A DNA stretch of 64,000 nt from Pseudeuparius sepicola (GCA_963920635.1 OY987298.1:39897787-39961786); one strand, 5' to 3'. Numbered from the stretch's first letter, positions 1-11,050 are shown. A program made the numbers and translations. Notes: a model not told the origin generated them from the letters alone.

Positions 1-196
1 TTTCATAAAGGATGGCATATTCTATGATCATTGCCTCACACGTATAGGAATACGATAGCATAGATACGTACCTGGCTAATCCTTATGTTGTTTCAATAAA
101 TCAAAACTTCTTCATGAATAACACAATTTACATTACTTTGTCAACCGGTAGTTCTTTTTCATCTTCGTCACTATACAAATGGTACAATGTGGGTTA

Positions 197-1568
197 TACA
201 GGGTGTCTACTTTTAAGTGTTTACAAATCGATAAAAATAGTACATTGTGTACCTAGTAGGAAAAGCTGAACATTCCCGGACGACCGTAAAGATTGCCTGT
301 CGAGGCGAAAGCCGAGACTGGCAATACGGAGTCGGGGAATGTGGCTTTTCCTACGAGGTATACATACTATTTTTCCGAAAATCGAAAATTACTTTGTTTT
401 CGAAAAACTTGTTCTCAATCATTTTTTTAGTTTATAAATAACTGTAAGGAAATAATATTTCCTTACAGTACAAAAATAAGTGCAAGGAAATATTGACTTT
501 TTCTTTCAAAAATGTTATCAAAAACGTCAATATTTCTGATTGATTTTCGGAAAATGTATTTTGTGAGATATTTTCAAAAACCTTTTTTTGTTCGAAAGGC
601 CTTCAAAAACCGCATCTTTTGACCTTTCTGCCATTTTCCAAATGCAAATCCAGGGCCGGCTGTGATTTTTCTATACCCCCGATTTTTACGAAAGCCATTT
701 AGCAATTTTTTTATTTAAAGTCTGACCCCACAGCGTTAATCAGAACACCCCGAAACCCCTATATACCAAATTTGAATAAAAAATATACAGGGAGTTCCAT
801 TCTGCAGGCTGTCAAAGTTGAGCAAAATAGGAATTTTAAAGGCATCTGCCAAGTCGAGAGTGTCATGGAATCCCCTCAAAATAGTTGAATGGTCAATAGG
901 ACCACTCAAGGTGTTGGTGTGCAAAGATCCAATACAAAATATACAGAGTGTTCCTATCTGATGTGCCATCTCAAATTACTGAATTTTTGGAACTTTATAC
1001 TGGTTATTTGTTAGTTGACATTTTGTAAAGAAATACATTACTTTTGTGTTTATCAATATTTTTTCAATGATTCCACAGCACTCATGACCCGTATAAAGTT
1101 TCATAAAAATTCAGCATTTTGAGATGGCACAGATAAGAACATTCTGTATATTTAGAATTGGACCTTTGCACACCAACACCTTGAGTGGTCCTATTAACCA
1201 TTTAACTGTTTTGAGGGGATTCCATGGCTCACTTGACTTTGCAGGTGCCTTTAAAATTCCTATTTTGCTCAACCCTGCAGAATAGAACTTTCTGTATAGT
1301 TTTTATTTAAATTTGGTATATATAAGGGTTTTTGGGTGTTCTGATTAAAGCTGTGGGGTCAGATTTTAAATAAAAAAACCGCTAAATGGTTTTTGTGAAA
1401 ATCGGGGTATAAAAAAATCGTAGCCGTCCCTGGATTTGCATTTTGACAAAAGTAAAAACGTCAAAAAAGCGTTTTTTGAAGACCTTTCGAACAAAAAAGG
1501 TTTTTGAAAATATCTTACAAAATACATTTTTTATCGATTTGTATACACTTAAAAGTAGACACCCTGTA
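197..1568. mobile_element. Large foldback element, family A copy 1
   Basis: The left end reads TACAGGGTGTCTACTTTTAA and the right end is its inverted complement, ending CACCCTGTA. The complementarity continues inward for hundreds of bases: the block around 600-760 (with GGGCCGGCTGTGATTT and TCTGACCCCACAGCG) returns inverted at about 1335-1500. The middle also carries an inverted pair around 780-1130 and 1135-1320. There is no coding capacity. The left arm is interrupted by a 313-bp insertion (238-550) that the right arm lacks. The inner arms are shared with the element at 42300-43535, but the outer ~100 bp differ, so the two are related subfamilies. I cannot name the superfamily. Confidence 0.85.
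238..550. mobile_element. Structured 313-bp insertion, copy 1
   Basis: The right arm of the host foldback reads GATAAAAAATGTATTTTG across the equivalent site, so this block is an insertion, apparently with a 3-bp AAA duplication. It has three successive hairpins. The first (238-371) is about 130 nt: stems GTAGGAAAAGC/GCTTTTCCTAC, ACATTCCC/GGGAATGT, CCGT/ACGG and ATTGCC/GGCAAT lead to GTC-GA-GGC, a GAAA loop, then GCC-GA-GAC. The second (441-469) is a perfect 13-bp stem, ACTGTAAGGAAAT/ATTTCCTTACAGT. The third (487-535) has AAATATTGAC/GTCAATATTT. There are no terminal inverted repeats and no coding frame. A shorter copy lies at 14346-14586. The family is not recognised. Confidence 0.75.
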
Positions 1569-3359
1569 GATTTGGATTAATATCAGTCCTGCTGCTATAT
1601 GTATAGCTTTATCTCGACAGATGTTCTTTATAATCTATTCTTTCCCACAGTGTTAAACTTTTTCAAGAATCTTTTCGTAATACTTTGTATGGAGTAAACA
1701 AATAACATTTTATATTGCCCAATTTAAGAAAACTTTTGAAATTGTAATACCTTCGGAAGTGCTAATAAATGTTTGTTGGCCAAAGTTTTTCGAAGCTCTC
1801 CCAATTACTTTATTTTTAATAATGCTTCATATTTCCGTGACCTACATCGCCTCGGATTATTGCGGGCTGTAATTATTAAAGTTCTCAAGTAAATTTATAT
1901 TAATTAGAAAACTTGTTTAAAAGTTTCGAGGAAAAGGTTTATCGTATTTAAATATGTGCGATTTAATCCGAGGGGAATAAACAGCACCGCTTTTAGCATT
2001 ATAATAAGTTTATAATTTAAAAGTTAAAATGAAGTAACCAACCGTTCAAACTGGAAGTTGTGTGCGCGCACATAGTTGTGTACAAAGTGTTTTTTTCGTC
2101 GTGGACTGTTATGTTACTCCGGGTAGGTAAACAAGTTTTTAAAGTTGCACTGGAAATGACAAATGCAAACTTTCCTTTCGTTGCATGTTTCGTAGCGAAA
2201 GCCGAACTTTCCAAGAAAACGTTTTCCAATTGTACTCCAATTTGAGCCGGAAGTTTTATTTGTTTGTGAAGTGCGCTCGATACGCAATTATCGCTGGTTT
2301 ATTTTAATTAAGAACAGAAGCACTTGAAAAACATTAAAGGAATACCTATAGTTGCTTCTCCTAATGATGCCCGATGCTCAATTACAACAATATTGGGTTA
2401 AATTAAACTCAAAGACTGGCTCCCTTTTATCCTAGCTTGAAAGGTTCGAATTGTCTTTGGTAAATAAGGCTGATATACATAAGTAGAAATCCTGTAGGGT
2501 GTAAAAGAGTAAAAAAATTGAGTGGTATTTCACTCAAATTGCACTCATTATTGCCTCAATTTCTGTCCAACGATTATCGAGTTAAATTTTCACTCGTTAG
2601 CTCAAAGTAGACGATCGGCTTAGCGAGTGAAAATGAAGAATCAATAATTTTGATTAGAATTACTCTCTTTAGGCTCTCTTTAGTGAAAGTTCCTTCTAAA
2701 TTGAGTAAATTCGTGACCAACATTTAATAATATTATAATTTCATCTCAACGATCAATTATTATACATATTCAGCTTCAAAGTCTTTAATATGGTACGATA
2801 GATTCAGCTGCTAAATACAAACGTTTATCCAAGCGAAGATCCTCAATACAAATCGACATTTGGTTTGTTACGACCTGTATTAAAGAAAACGTGGTATCTA
2901 CCATTGCCAAGGTGATATTGTGTGCTAAGTACAATGTATAATTTCATCTAGTCTATCAATTATATGCACATTCAGCTTCAAAATCTTTATTTAAAATTTT
3001 ATTTCAATACATTGATTGATAAAATTGAATTAAATTATGTAAGGTTTGATATTTCGTCGCTTTAGAGTAGAACTAGCCTAATTCCAAAAATGGCTATTTT
3101 CAGTTTCTGATAACATGTCTGAGGTCATTTTCTCGGAGATACACTTATTCTGATTCGAAAAAAGTTGAGTGGGATTTTTCTTATCTTGGTGTATTAAACA
3201 GACGTTTTTATTTTGTAAAAAAATAACATTATTGGGATGTAGGTATTATTATATTTTTTGTTTTGTTTTGTGACGTTTCAATTTAGTATAAGTTTTTTTT
3301 AATAAAAAATATAAGTAAAAAGCATCTGTTTTTCGTTTTCTATGGCATAACTAATAACA
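1569..3359. other. Non-coding, mostly non-repetitive stretch
   Basis: No gene is supported. The segment 1800-2010 is a moderately complex AT-rich block in which CCTCGGATTA (near 1850) recurs inverted as TAATCCGAGG (near 1965). A ~55-bp sequence at 2732-2788 recurs in direct orientation at 2937-2989. The short open frames on both strands at 2017-2245 overlap each other and show no recognisable domain. Confidence 0.5.
2732..2989 (+). repeat. Direct repeat pair, ~55 bp
   Basis: TATAATTTCATCT followed by a variant stretch, ATCAATTAT, and CATATTCAGCTTCAAAGTC at 2732-2788 is repeated with a few changes at 2937-2989 (CACATTCAGCTTCAAAATC). The two copies are about 205 bp apart and in the same orientation. 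This fits an old local duplication or two copies of a short dispersed repeat. Confidence 0.6.
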
Positions 3360-3592
3360 ATATATAATATAAGTATCTTGGAATGAAACAGGCTCAAAAG
3401 ATAGTCCATGAAGACCGACATGAATTCATCAGGAATTTGTTTAAAGCCCTAAACACGTATGCGTGCTCAGTACTCAGCTATTCGTTCGGAATAGTGAATT
3501 GGACCAATATGCGGTCATCAACAACCTACAGCGGAAAGTTAGAACATCGTCCACTTTGCCACGCCAACTAGAAGGAATAGGATTTTTCAGAC
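3360..3592 (+). pseudogene. Scrap of R4/R2-like retrotransposon ORF
   Basis: Translation gives YKYLGMKQAQ, then IRNLFKALNTYACSVLSYS and FGIVNWTN. This matches, nearly residue for residue, the region after the reverse transcriptase in the larger copy at 21985-24355 (YKYLEMKLAH and NIRNLCKALNTYACSVLSYS). After position ~3510 the frame shifts and reads INNLQRKVRT and TLPRQL, again parallel to the larger copy but with the stretch between them deleted. It is therefore an internally deleted fragment of about 230 bp from the same family. It cannot encode anything functional. Its wording KYLGMKQ is closer to the family norm than the 23.3-kb copy (KYLEMKL), so it probably derives from another insertion. 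Confidence 0.85.
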
Positions 3593-4105
3593 TTTAGCAT
3601 GTAAAATACGAAGTAAAATTATTTGTTTATTTTATAATGACCAGTTGGTTTTGGTTTTGATTTTGGCCAAGGCTTGGCTTTTAAATGCGCGTGTGCACAA
3701 AATTCTCGTGGCGGGAATGCGATAAGCGTTGCCATATGTTATTCAAACTATTGTACTTTAATTTTTTTCACGTAAATCCCGGCCGACATTTTTTTTAATA
3801 CCTTCACACCCTATACAATCGATAAACGACTAAAAAAAATTGGTGTATTAGCCCATTCTGTTTTAATAACAGAATAGTTTTTACTTGTTCCCGGATCAAT
3901 AACTCACAGTAAAATTGCAGTATTTCCAAAGTTTCAACTTCCGGCTTAATTATGTTTGTTTGTAGCCAGACATTGTACATGCAGCGTGCAGGTATATTTA
4001 TTTTAGAGAGTCAGTGAGTGTAAACAAAATCACAGGGACGGCTGAATTGCGTTGGGTCCCATATTATTAGGGAGTACCTACACAGAGCGCGTGGATGGCC
4101 AGTAC

Positions 4106-4159
4106 CTAATATCACAGACCTATATAGCTTAGCGAAGCTATATAGGTCTGTGCTAATAT
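4106..4159. mobile_element. 40-bp palindromic insertion with 7-bp TSD
   Basis: A 40-bp near-perfect palindrome (4113-4152) starts CACAGACCTATATAGCTT, has the centre AGCG and ends AAGCTATATAGGTCTGTG. It is flanked on both sides by CTAATAT (4106-4112 and 4153-4159), the expected signature of a target-site duplication. The same CACAGACCTAT end is seen at 45869. It is too small to code; it is an ultra-short MITE or an excision footprint. Confidence 0.7.
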
Positions 4160-6060
4160 TTATTTTCTAGTGGAGGAATATAAGTTGGTGGTGCCACATT
4201 TTTGTATGTATCCTGTATCTGAGCTTGATATTTTTGTAACTAAGCCATGTCCAAACAATTATATATAAGCGATCATTAATGATAGCATTCCCCTACGTTG
4301 CGAATAGTTGAATTAACCCCATCCGCCCCTGTGTTTAGCACGTAGCGTCTACAGAGTTCACGAACGCCTGGCCCCAATAGGAGCGCCGTTCGTCGCTCGT
4401 GACGAAGTGATCACGCTATGGCTAGTTTTGTTCTTCGATTAAACCTTTAAATCATAAATGGACTATTATAATAGTTTCTTGTTTTATTTTCGTAGTGTGA
4501 ACTGATACACAAGGAACGAGATACCTAGGTAGGTACTGAATTAGAGTCGCTGAATTCCTTCGATGATAAACAGGCCAGAAATATGCTTTACTTTTTGCGC
4601 CATTCTTTCTCTCTGGATACGTGTTAAAGTTCAGCGTGCCGAGGATCTAGCGAATTTTAAGAAATTATGAGGACCGCACTCGAAAATTTTCCTTGTAATT
4701 AATTTATTAGTATTAATAAGTATAAATGAAATAAATGGATGCATCTAGAAACATAATACGATAATACATCTAGAAACATCAGCTAAAATTAACCGTTTTC
4801 ATAAGTTTAATTGAAAGTTCCCCATTTAAAAAATGTAAATTTTGAGGTGAATACGTCCCTTCCTCTAATGGGCTAGTATATGATTAAATTTTAAAAGTTA
4901 ATTTGATGTTTGCAATGGTGAACTACAGTCATCTAGTTCCCTAAGTTCCAAGATAAATATCCACAATCTTAGAAATTTGAAAATACCTTAACATATTTAA
5001 GGTATAGTAGTAATCTTCTTTACCGACATCATAATATATCCATGGGACTGTCTCAAAACCGCGTGCGACAACTTCAGGGTACCTAATTGGATAGTGATTT
5101 GTGGGCTGACAGTATATGACAACATGACAGCTTAAAGTATGATTACCTGCTATCTGCTGGATGAGACTGGATTCTAAGAATAAAACTGCTTGCTTCAAGT
5201 GTCCCTGTTGTTATTACATACCAAGGCCTGGAGGGTATGTACCTAGGTATCCATTAATACCAAAAATAAATGATGTAAGCACTTAATTCCCACAGTATTT
5301 CCATATAGGTACATATTTTGTTCATTTGAAAACATATTTTCCTTTTAGTGCTTGTTAAAGTGGCCTTTTGAAGTTTCATAATAAGCTGCACAAAGTATGG
5401 ATTAGAGTTTTGAAAAAGCTTATTCCAATAATCCTCCCATTATGGCGACTGTTGCACTGATATTATATAAACAATTTAGATCTATTTTCACCAGAAAATA
5501 TAACAGTGAAAGTACAAGGGTGGGTAAGTTGATATATTTTTAATAGTAGATTAGCTAGTAAATATTCTTGCTTACAAGTTTTGTAAATATAGACATTTGC
5601 CATGATACTAAGAGTCATGGATATTTGATCTCTCTATTTATGTAGTTGTCCTCGTCATTATGTTCTTCCTCGATAAATTCTTGGCTTTTAAAATGCTTCT
5701 TTTCCTCTTTTTCGGAATTTGGCATGCTAGTTTTGGTGAAAAAATATGGGGCAGAACGTCAGGTTATTAGGTAATCGAAGGCGAATACGTGGACCTTGTA
5801 AGAATTTTCCCCAATTCATTTTGTTTTCTTCAAGTTGCGTAGGAAAAAAAAATATATTAATACAATTATATCTTGGTATTTGAATAAGTACTTACATTAA
5901 AAGGTACTTATTTCGCATTCACTATTCATTATTGGCTTGATACAGCAAACAGCACAAAATATACAACACGAATCACTAACATCTTCAGCAGAGGAATCTT
6001 GGAAGTATCTGGTATCTAAACAATCAGATTTTATACCTATAATGGACTTTTCTCTATATT
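4160..6060. other. Non-coding stretch, nothing recognised
   Basis: AT-rich sequence with no supported gene. The frame on the minus strand at 4941-5198 has no recognisable domain and no features beyond being open. Confidence 0.4.
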
Positions 6061-6081
6061 TCCTACCTACCTACCTACCTA
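6061..6081. repeat. CCTA microsatellite
   Basis: Five tandem CCTA units (TACCTACCTACC...). The same motif or its complement GTAGGTA recurs in short form throughout the window. Confidence 0.9.
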
Positions 6082-6185
6082 CATTATAAATATTACATAG
6101 GTTTATTATTTTGGTAAGCAGATAAATAAGGTCATTTTTGGTTTTAATAGATATAGATAATAATAAAAACTCATTATAACGTTAA

Positions 6186-6435
6186 AGGTGGATTTATAAA
6201 CTCGACGTTTGCGTTGGCGTTCGCAGTTGACGGTGACCTTCGCAGTTTGCGTCCAGAAATGTAAACGACGGAACGTGATAAAAGACGAAATTAGTTTATC
6301 TCGGACGGCATCGGACGAAGACGGCAACGTTCGATGGCGTTTGTAAACGGTTACACGCAAAATATTGGGATTGAATTTTCGACGCAAACGGCAACGGCGA
6401 GCGCCAACGCAAACGTCGAGTTTATAAATCCACCT
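6186..6435. mobile_element. Harbinger-type MITE, 250 bp
   Basis: The terminal inverted repeats are long and nearly perfect: the left arm begins AGGTGGATTTATAAACTCGA and continues CGTTTGCGTTGGCG; the right arm is its complement, ending in CCACCT. The element is flanked by TAA on both sides (6183-6185 and 6436-6438). A 3-bp TWA duplication is typical of PIF/Harbinger elements, hence the assignment. The interior is rich in CGTT/AACG. The long minus-strand open frame here is a by-product of the palindrome. Confidence 0.8.
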
Positions 6436-6996
6436 TAAAACTAAAATCTCAAAATTAAAATTATTTCAGTTTTTATTTTTAGTTTTATACTAAGCATAAG
6501 TAGTTAGGTTAGATTTGTAAAAAATCGACAATTCACAAATAATAACAAGGACGATTGTGTGAACTTGGCTACAAAGGACTTTCAGCATATCGACTGTATA
6601 TAGCGCCATATTTTGATAGAGAAAGGAGCAATACCTTAAAATTTTGGTTTATTTTTTATTTAAAAACTAAGAGGAACTGGCAAAAATGAAATATGCCAGG
6701 GGAGTCTACCAAACTTCTATTATCCGCCTGCATGCAGTTTTCTATATGACCAGACTAGCCCATAGTCCATTGCCGTCATGACGGTTTTGGTGCAACAAAA
6801 TTACTTTTGACAGGTGTGGTTGATAAACAAATTCTCGGCACGTGGAGCGTACACCCTCAGAACTTTTATATAGCCGAATTTGATCTATAACTTGGGCCAC
6901 CGACTATAGAGGAGATTTTATTCTGTGCTCTAGGGACAATATTCCAAATAATAAATCCATAGCTACCTTTTTAGGGGCACTGATGTATGTGAACTA

Positions 6997-8281
6997 AAGG
7001 GTTTTTCAATTTTCAATTGGGACAGGTCGATGTTGGCATCCTGTGGCAGCTATGTTGTTTTGGTGGCGTCTGTCTAATCTGGTTTTTTATATTTAGTCAC
7101 TGATGCCAAATCATCATGACAAGTTACACCATTGAGTAGCACGTCCAAATGGTAAAACTTTATTATCAAAATGAGTGTTCGTTAGTGCAAACGTTGCGCG
7201 CGTTGCGCCCATTTTACGGCAGACGCGGTGGCCCTTCAAAGTCGACTCTTCAATGTTTCGTGCGGCCAAATTCGAGACAACCGGTTCTGTAAACAAGCAG
7301 CCAACACCCTTACGTCAAAGGAACGCCAGATCGGCCGAGAACATTGCCGCAGTTCGTGAAAGTGTCCAGGAGAACCCGAGGCAGTCAATTCCTCGCCGTC
7401 CACAGGAACTAGGCCTTTCCAAGACTTCAACTTGGCGAATTTTGAGTCGGGACTTGCGGGCCGACACCCGTACAAGATCCAAGTGACCCAGGAGCTCAAA
7501 GTTAATGACCATAGACAACGCCGTTTGTTCGCTGTCTGGGCTTCGGAGCGTTTGGAAGAGGATCCTAATTTTGGCCGAAAAATCATCTTTAGTGACGAGG
7601 CGCATTTTTAGATGAATGGCTTTGTTAACAAACAAAATTGCCGTATATGGGAGGACGCCAACCCACACGATGTTCGCCAGGTGGCAATGCATCCATAAAA
7701 AGTTAAAGTTTGGTGCGGATTTTGGGCCGGCGGTGTCATTGGTCCGTACTTTTTTAAAAATGACGTTGGACCATTAACGGCGAGCACTACGGAACGATGC
7801 TAACAGATTTCTTCTGGCCCAAATTGAACGATATGGAGGTAGGCGACATGCGGGGTTCCAAAAGGACGGGGCTACATGCCACACAGCAGACGCCACGATG
7901 GACATTCTGCATGAACGATTTGAGGGTTTGGACGGTATGGTTACCTGTCGCAGAGGTGACGTGAATTGGCCACCAAGATCGTGCGATTTGACCTCGCTAG
8001 TCTATTTCTTGTGGGGTTACCTGAAGTCGCAGGTCTATGCCAATAAGCCGCAATCGACCGATGCCCTTAAAGCCAATATAACCAATGCCATCGCTCAAAT
8101 TCAGCCGGATCTATGCGGCAGAGTAATTAAAAATTGGACAACTGGGATCCGTGCCACCGTGAGAAGCCGCGGCGGACATTTGACATGGGCGTTTCAAATA
8201 ACAAAAGAATTTCGTTAATACTTCACACACAGCTTGTTTTATTCAATTTCAACATCGACCCGTCCTTATTGAGAAACCCTT
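6997..8281 (+). mobile_element. Tc1/mariner element, inactive
   Basis: The element is bounded by TA dinucleotides (6995-6996 and 8282-8283). The left TIR begins AAGGGTTTTTCAAT and continues GACAGGTCGATGTTG to 7035; the right TIR (8250-8281) is its inverted complement, CAACATCGACC...CCCTT. At 1,285 bp it has the normal size for a mariner. The only gene inside is the decayed transposase described separately. Confidence 0.93.
7175..8217 (+). pseudogene. Mariner transposase, broken
   Basis: This would be a DDE/D transposase that cuts and pastes the surrounding element. The N-terminal helix-turn-helix part (7175-7486) reads RNARSAENIAAVRESVQENP and ELGLSKTSTWRILSRDL. After a frameshift near 7475 the catalytic core continues: the first aspartate is in IIFSDEAHF (followed directly by a stop codon), the second in DGATCHTA, the third in RSCDLTS, followed by YFLWGYLKSQVYANKP. 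In this copy 39 residues separate the second and third aspartates, possibly with a 2-residue insertion. At least two internal stops and at least two frameshifts (near 7475 and between ~7770 and 7900) make it inactive. The closing part (7898-8217) is open. The family is common in insects; assignment to the superfamily is secure, but I do not assign a subfamily. Confidence 0.92.
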
Positions 8282-8752
8282 TATGAGTCGCATATTTTGA
8301 AAATTGGAAAGCCGTGTTCACTACATCTCTGAGACGCGTCCATGGGCAGGTATACCCAAGTGTTTACAACCAATTCGGGTTGTAGCGGGGCGATCCATCA
8401 TAATTCTATACACGATTCAGTTGACAAGCCATGTATTATTCATTGTCCTCGGGAAAGCGTCGGCAGCGCCACCGGGAAGGACGGGCGGACGAATGTAAAT
8501 GGAAATTATACGATATCTTTTTATCATTAGTTACACGATTAAGAAAATCTCCACTTTAACTACCACAGAAGAACATTTTGTGTTTAACAATATTTACGTA
8601 TTCTATTTTTAAATAACCATGTACCGAATGTTGAATTAAAAATGACATATTTGCATGGCAGGGGATGTGCTGACTCAAGCTGCAAATGTGCTGTTGACTC
8701 CTTCCTGGGCTTCATTTGTTGCTTCCCAAATCATGCCTATCTTTTTGATTTG

Positions 8753-8799
8753 GTTAAAGCAAAGATCATAATATTCAATATTATGATCTTTGGTTAAAG
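8753..8799. mobile_element. 33-bp palindromic insertion with 7-bp TSD
   Basis: A perfect 16-bp inverted repeat with a single-base centre (8760-8792) begins CAAAGATCATAATATT and ends AATATTATGATCTTTG. It is flanked by GTTAAAG on both sides (8753-8759 and 8793-8799). The size, the CA...TG termini and the 7-bp duplication match the insertions at 4113 and 14913. Confidence 0.65.
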
Positions 8800-9164
8800 T
8801 TACACCGTACTGATAATTGCCAAATAGCATGAAACACGTGTATAGATATGGTTACTACTTTTTTATATTAGATTTTATATCAACATTTTTTTAAGAAAAC
8901 GATTTATGGTTTTCAATGTTTAGTTTAGTTGCATGAAAATTTTGTTTACTTTATTACTTGCGTTATTTGCTAATAAAAATGCATTCTCTGAAAAAACTAT
9001 AAGTACGTAGGTGTTTTTCGAATATTTTATTATATAGCTACGTGTATTTCTCAATCCAAACAAAATGCGGGAATATTTCCTAACAAGTGCGTAAAGTGCA
9101 ATTTTTCCGCGATTGTAGCCAAGAAACCGAGTGTGGAAAAGACACTTTCCGCAAGAGTTATAGG

Positions 9165-9378
9165 AACACTATTTTTTCTACAAGCGTGCGGAAAAGCAAG
9201 GAAATTAAAAGTAAACTTTTCCGCACGCATTTTAGTTTAGAAAGTGTCACTTTTCCACACTAGTGCGGAAAAGTAGTGCGGAAAAGTATTTTTCCTCACT
9301 AGTGCGGAAAAGTGACACTTTCTAAACTAAAATGCGTACGGAAAAGTGTACTTTTCCGCACGCTTGTAGAAAAAATGT
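9165..9378. mobile_element. Foldback MITE built of TGCGGAAAAGT repeats
   Basis: The left arm, TTTTTTCTACAAGCGTGCGG, is complementary to the right arm ending CGCACGCTTGTAGAAAAAAT. Further in, GCATTTTAGTTTAGAAAGTG pairs with CACTTTCTAAACTAAAATGC. The decamer GCGGAAAAGT or its complement occurs about eight times between 9189 and 9360. There is no coding capacity. Confidence 0.8.
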
Positions 9379-11050
9379 TTTTAGTAATAGTTGTAGAAAA
9401 TAATTCAAGCTTCTTCAAATGGAGAGCCATATTATGTACCTATGTTCCTGGAAAAATAATATCAATAAGTGTCACAACGTATTAGTCGGTTGCATACCAA
9501 TTTTCATTTTTATTACCAAAAGATCTTTCCTAGAATGGTCAAAAACAGAATATTGTTTTTGTATTTTTTGTTTTCCCATAATAAGCCTTAGAGGGCGCAA
9601 ACTTGATTTAACATAGCTATATATTTTTTAAATAATGCCAACAAAGGAACGTCACGCGACTGCCGATGTCGCCCCCAGCGGTCATATTCAATTCGATTAT
9701 GTACCTACCTTTTATAGTGTACTAATTTTTTTAACAAAGTCGGCCAAACCATCAGAAGATTGTAGTACAAAAACTAAAACTAAGGCCCACATTTTAAATG
9801 AGTGCGAGTTTATTACTCTTTTAGCACTAAAAACCGGGTTCCGCAATTTTTAGTACAATATCACCGTGTATATCGCCCTTTATATTTGAAGTTAGACTAT
9901 TTATACCTACTGATGAGAACCAGTTTCTGCAGATGTGCAGATACTCTGTACGTGCATAAGCCTTGAGTCAGGCAATTTCTCATGGCACTCTAACCTTCGG
10001 CCATCAAAATATTGTATACGGGTATTGCGATTTTACATCTCGCCTCGGAAAGAACAAAACGAGATGATTTTTACAGCCCCCCATATAAGTTAAAAGGAAA
10101 GCCACGTGCGCCCGTCTGCATATTTGAGCAGTGACTATCGAAACGATGCACGTGTGCACACTTGGTCGAATCGCCGGGCATGGCCGTTCAGCGAATATTA
10201 GTCACTAATCACGCCTGCCGTAAAAATCGGATCGCGGAAATACAAAGGGTTTCGTAATGAGAAATACTACGTGGTTTGATAACGAGAAATAATTACTAGA
10301 ATCCTTACTTCTGCATAACGTCTATTTATATAAATTACAATATTTCCCATGCACAATCCTAAATCAATAATATATGCACATAAGATCAGATTGTAGGTCC
10401 ATAATATGTCGTGTCCCGAGGAGGCCAAAATGACTAGCGAAACGTCGGCAGTTTTAAAACGGGCGGATAACACTTCGGCTGGAATCAGGACTGGTACTTA
10501 AAGAGGACCTATAAATTTGGCCGGATGTTTGAGGGTTCGTTGTTATATTATAAGTATTTTCGTCTATACAATATAGCTACTATAACTATAGCTAAAACAT
10601 ACATGCAGTTACACTTTTAAAAGCTTTGATGTGATACAACTTTAACAAAATTAATTCTAGAAAGATTTCCAGGCCAAAGCATACTAACCATGTTTTCAAT
10701 AAATTTCAATTCATTTCTTACCTGCTTGTCTTTTATTTTGGCAGGAGTATTCAAACTTTTTATTTTTAAATATGCATCGATCTGAAATCTTTTTAACTTT
10801 TTTAACTTTTCTATAAAAATAAATATTGAAGGGTGAGTAGAATCAAATGAAGAATTCAATTTTGAATGAAACGCTTCGCAAGCGTTTGTAGTTCGTTCTA
10901 TCTTAGGATTTTACATATTTGGTGGAAAATATAGGTTTCAGGTGCGATATTAAATGGATTATAAAACAATCTTCAACTTCGGATAGTTTTAAAGAAGTAA
11001 GCCCAAAAGTGCGAATAAGCCATTTACTTCCTTCAGAGTTTTTTTCATTA
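9379..11050. other. Non-coding stretch
   Basis: No gene is supported. A segment at about 10405-10460 (CCCGAGGAGGCCAAAATGAC, then TAGCGAAACGTCGGC) resembles tails found near Penelope-like remnants elsewhere in the window. The rest is AT-rich and not recognised. Confidence 0.4.

Noticed and set aside
286..322. Hammerhead-ribozyme-like core in the structured insertion (CTGTCGA, GGC-GAAA-GCC, GAGAC)
   Set aside because: Two core positions differ from CTGANGA and GAAAC, and the flanking ATTGCC/GGCAAT pair closes a simple hairpin, so the three-stem junction cannot form.
2051..2086. AGTTGTG repeats around GCGCGCACAT as a fifth small insertion
   Set aside because: The inner sequence lacks the CA...TG inverted ends of the other four and is mainly a TG/CG run.
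6106..6387. Minus-strand 93-codon frame
   Set aside because: It lies within the palindromic Harbinger-type MITE and has no domain.
7114..7692. Minus-strand open frames across the mariner
   Set aside because: Opposite-strand shadows of the transposase remnant.
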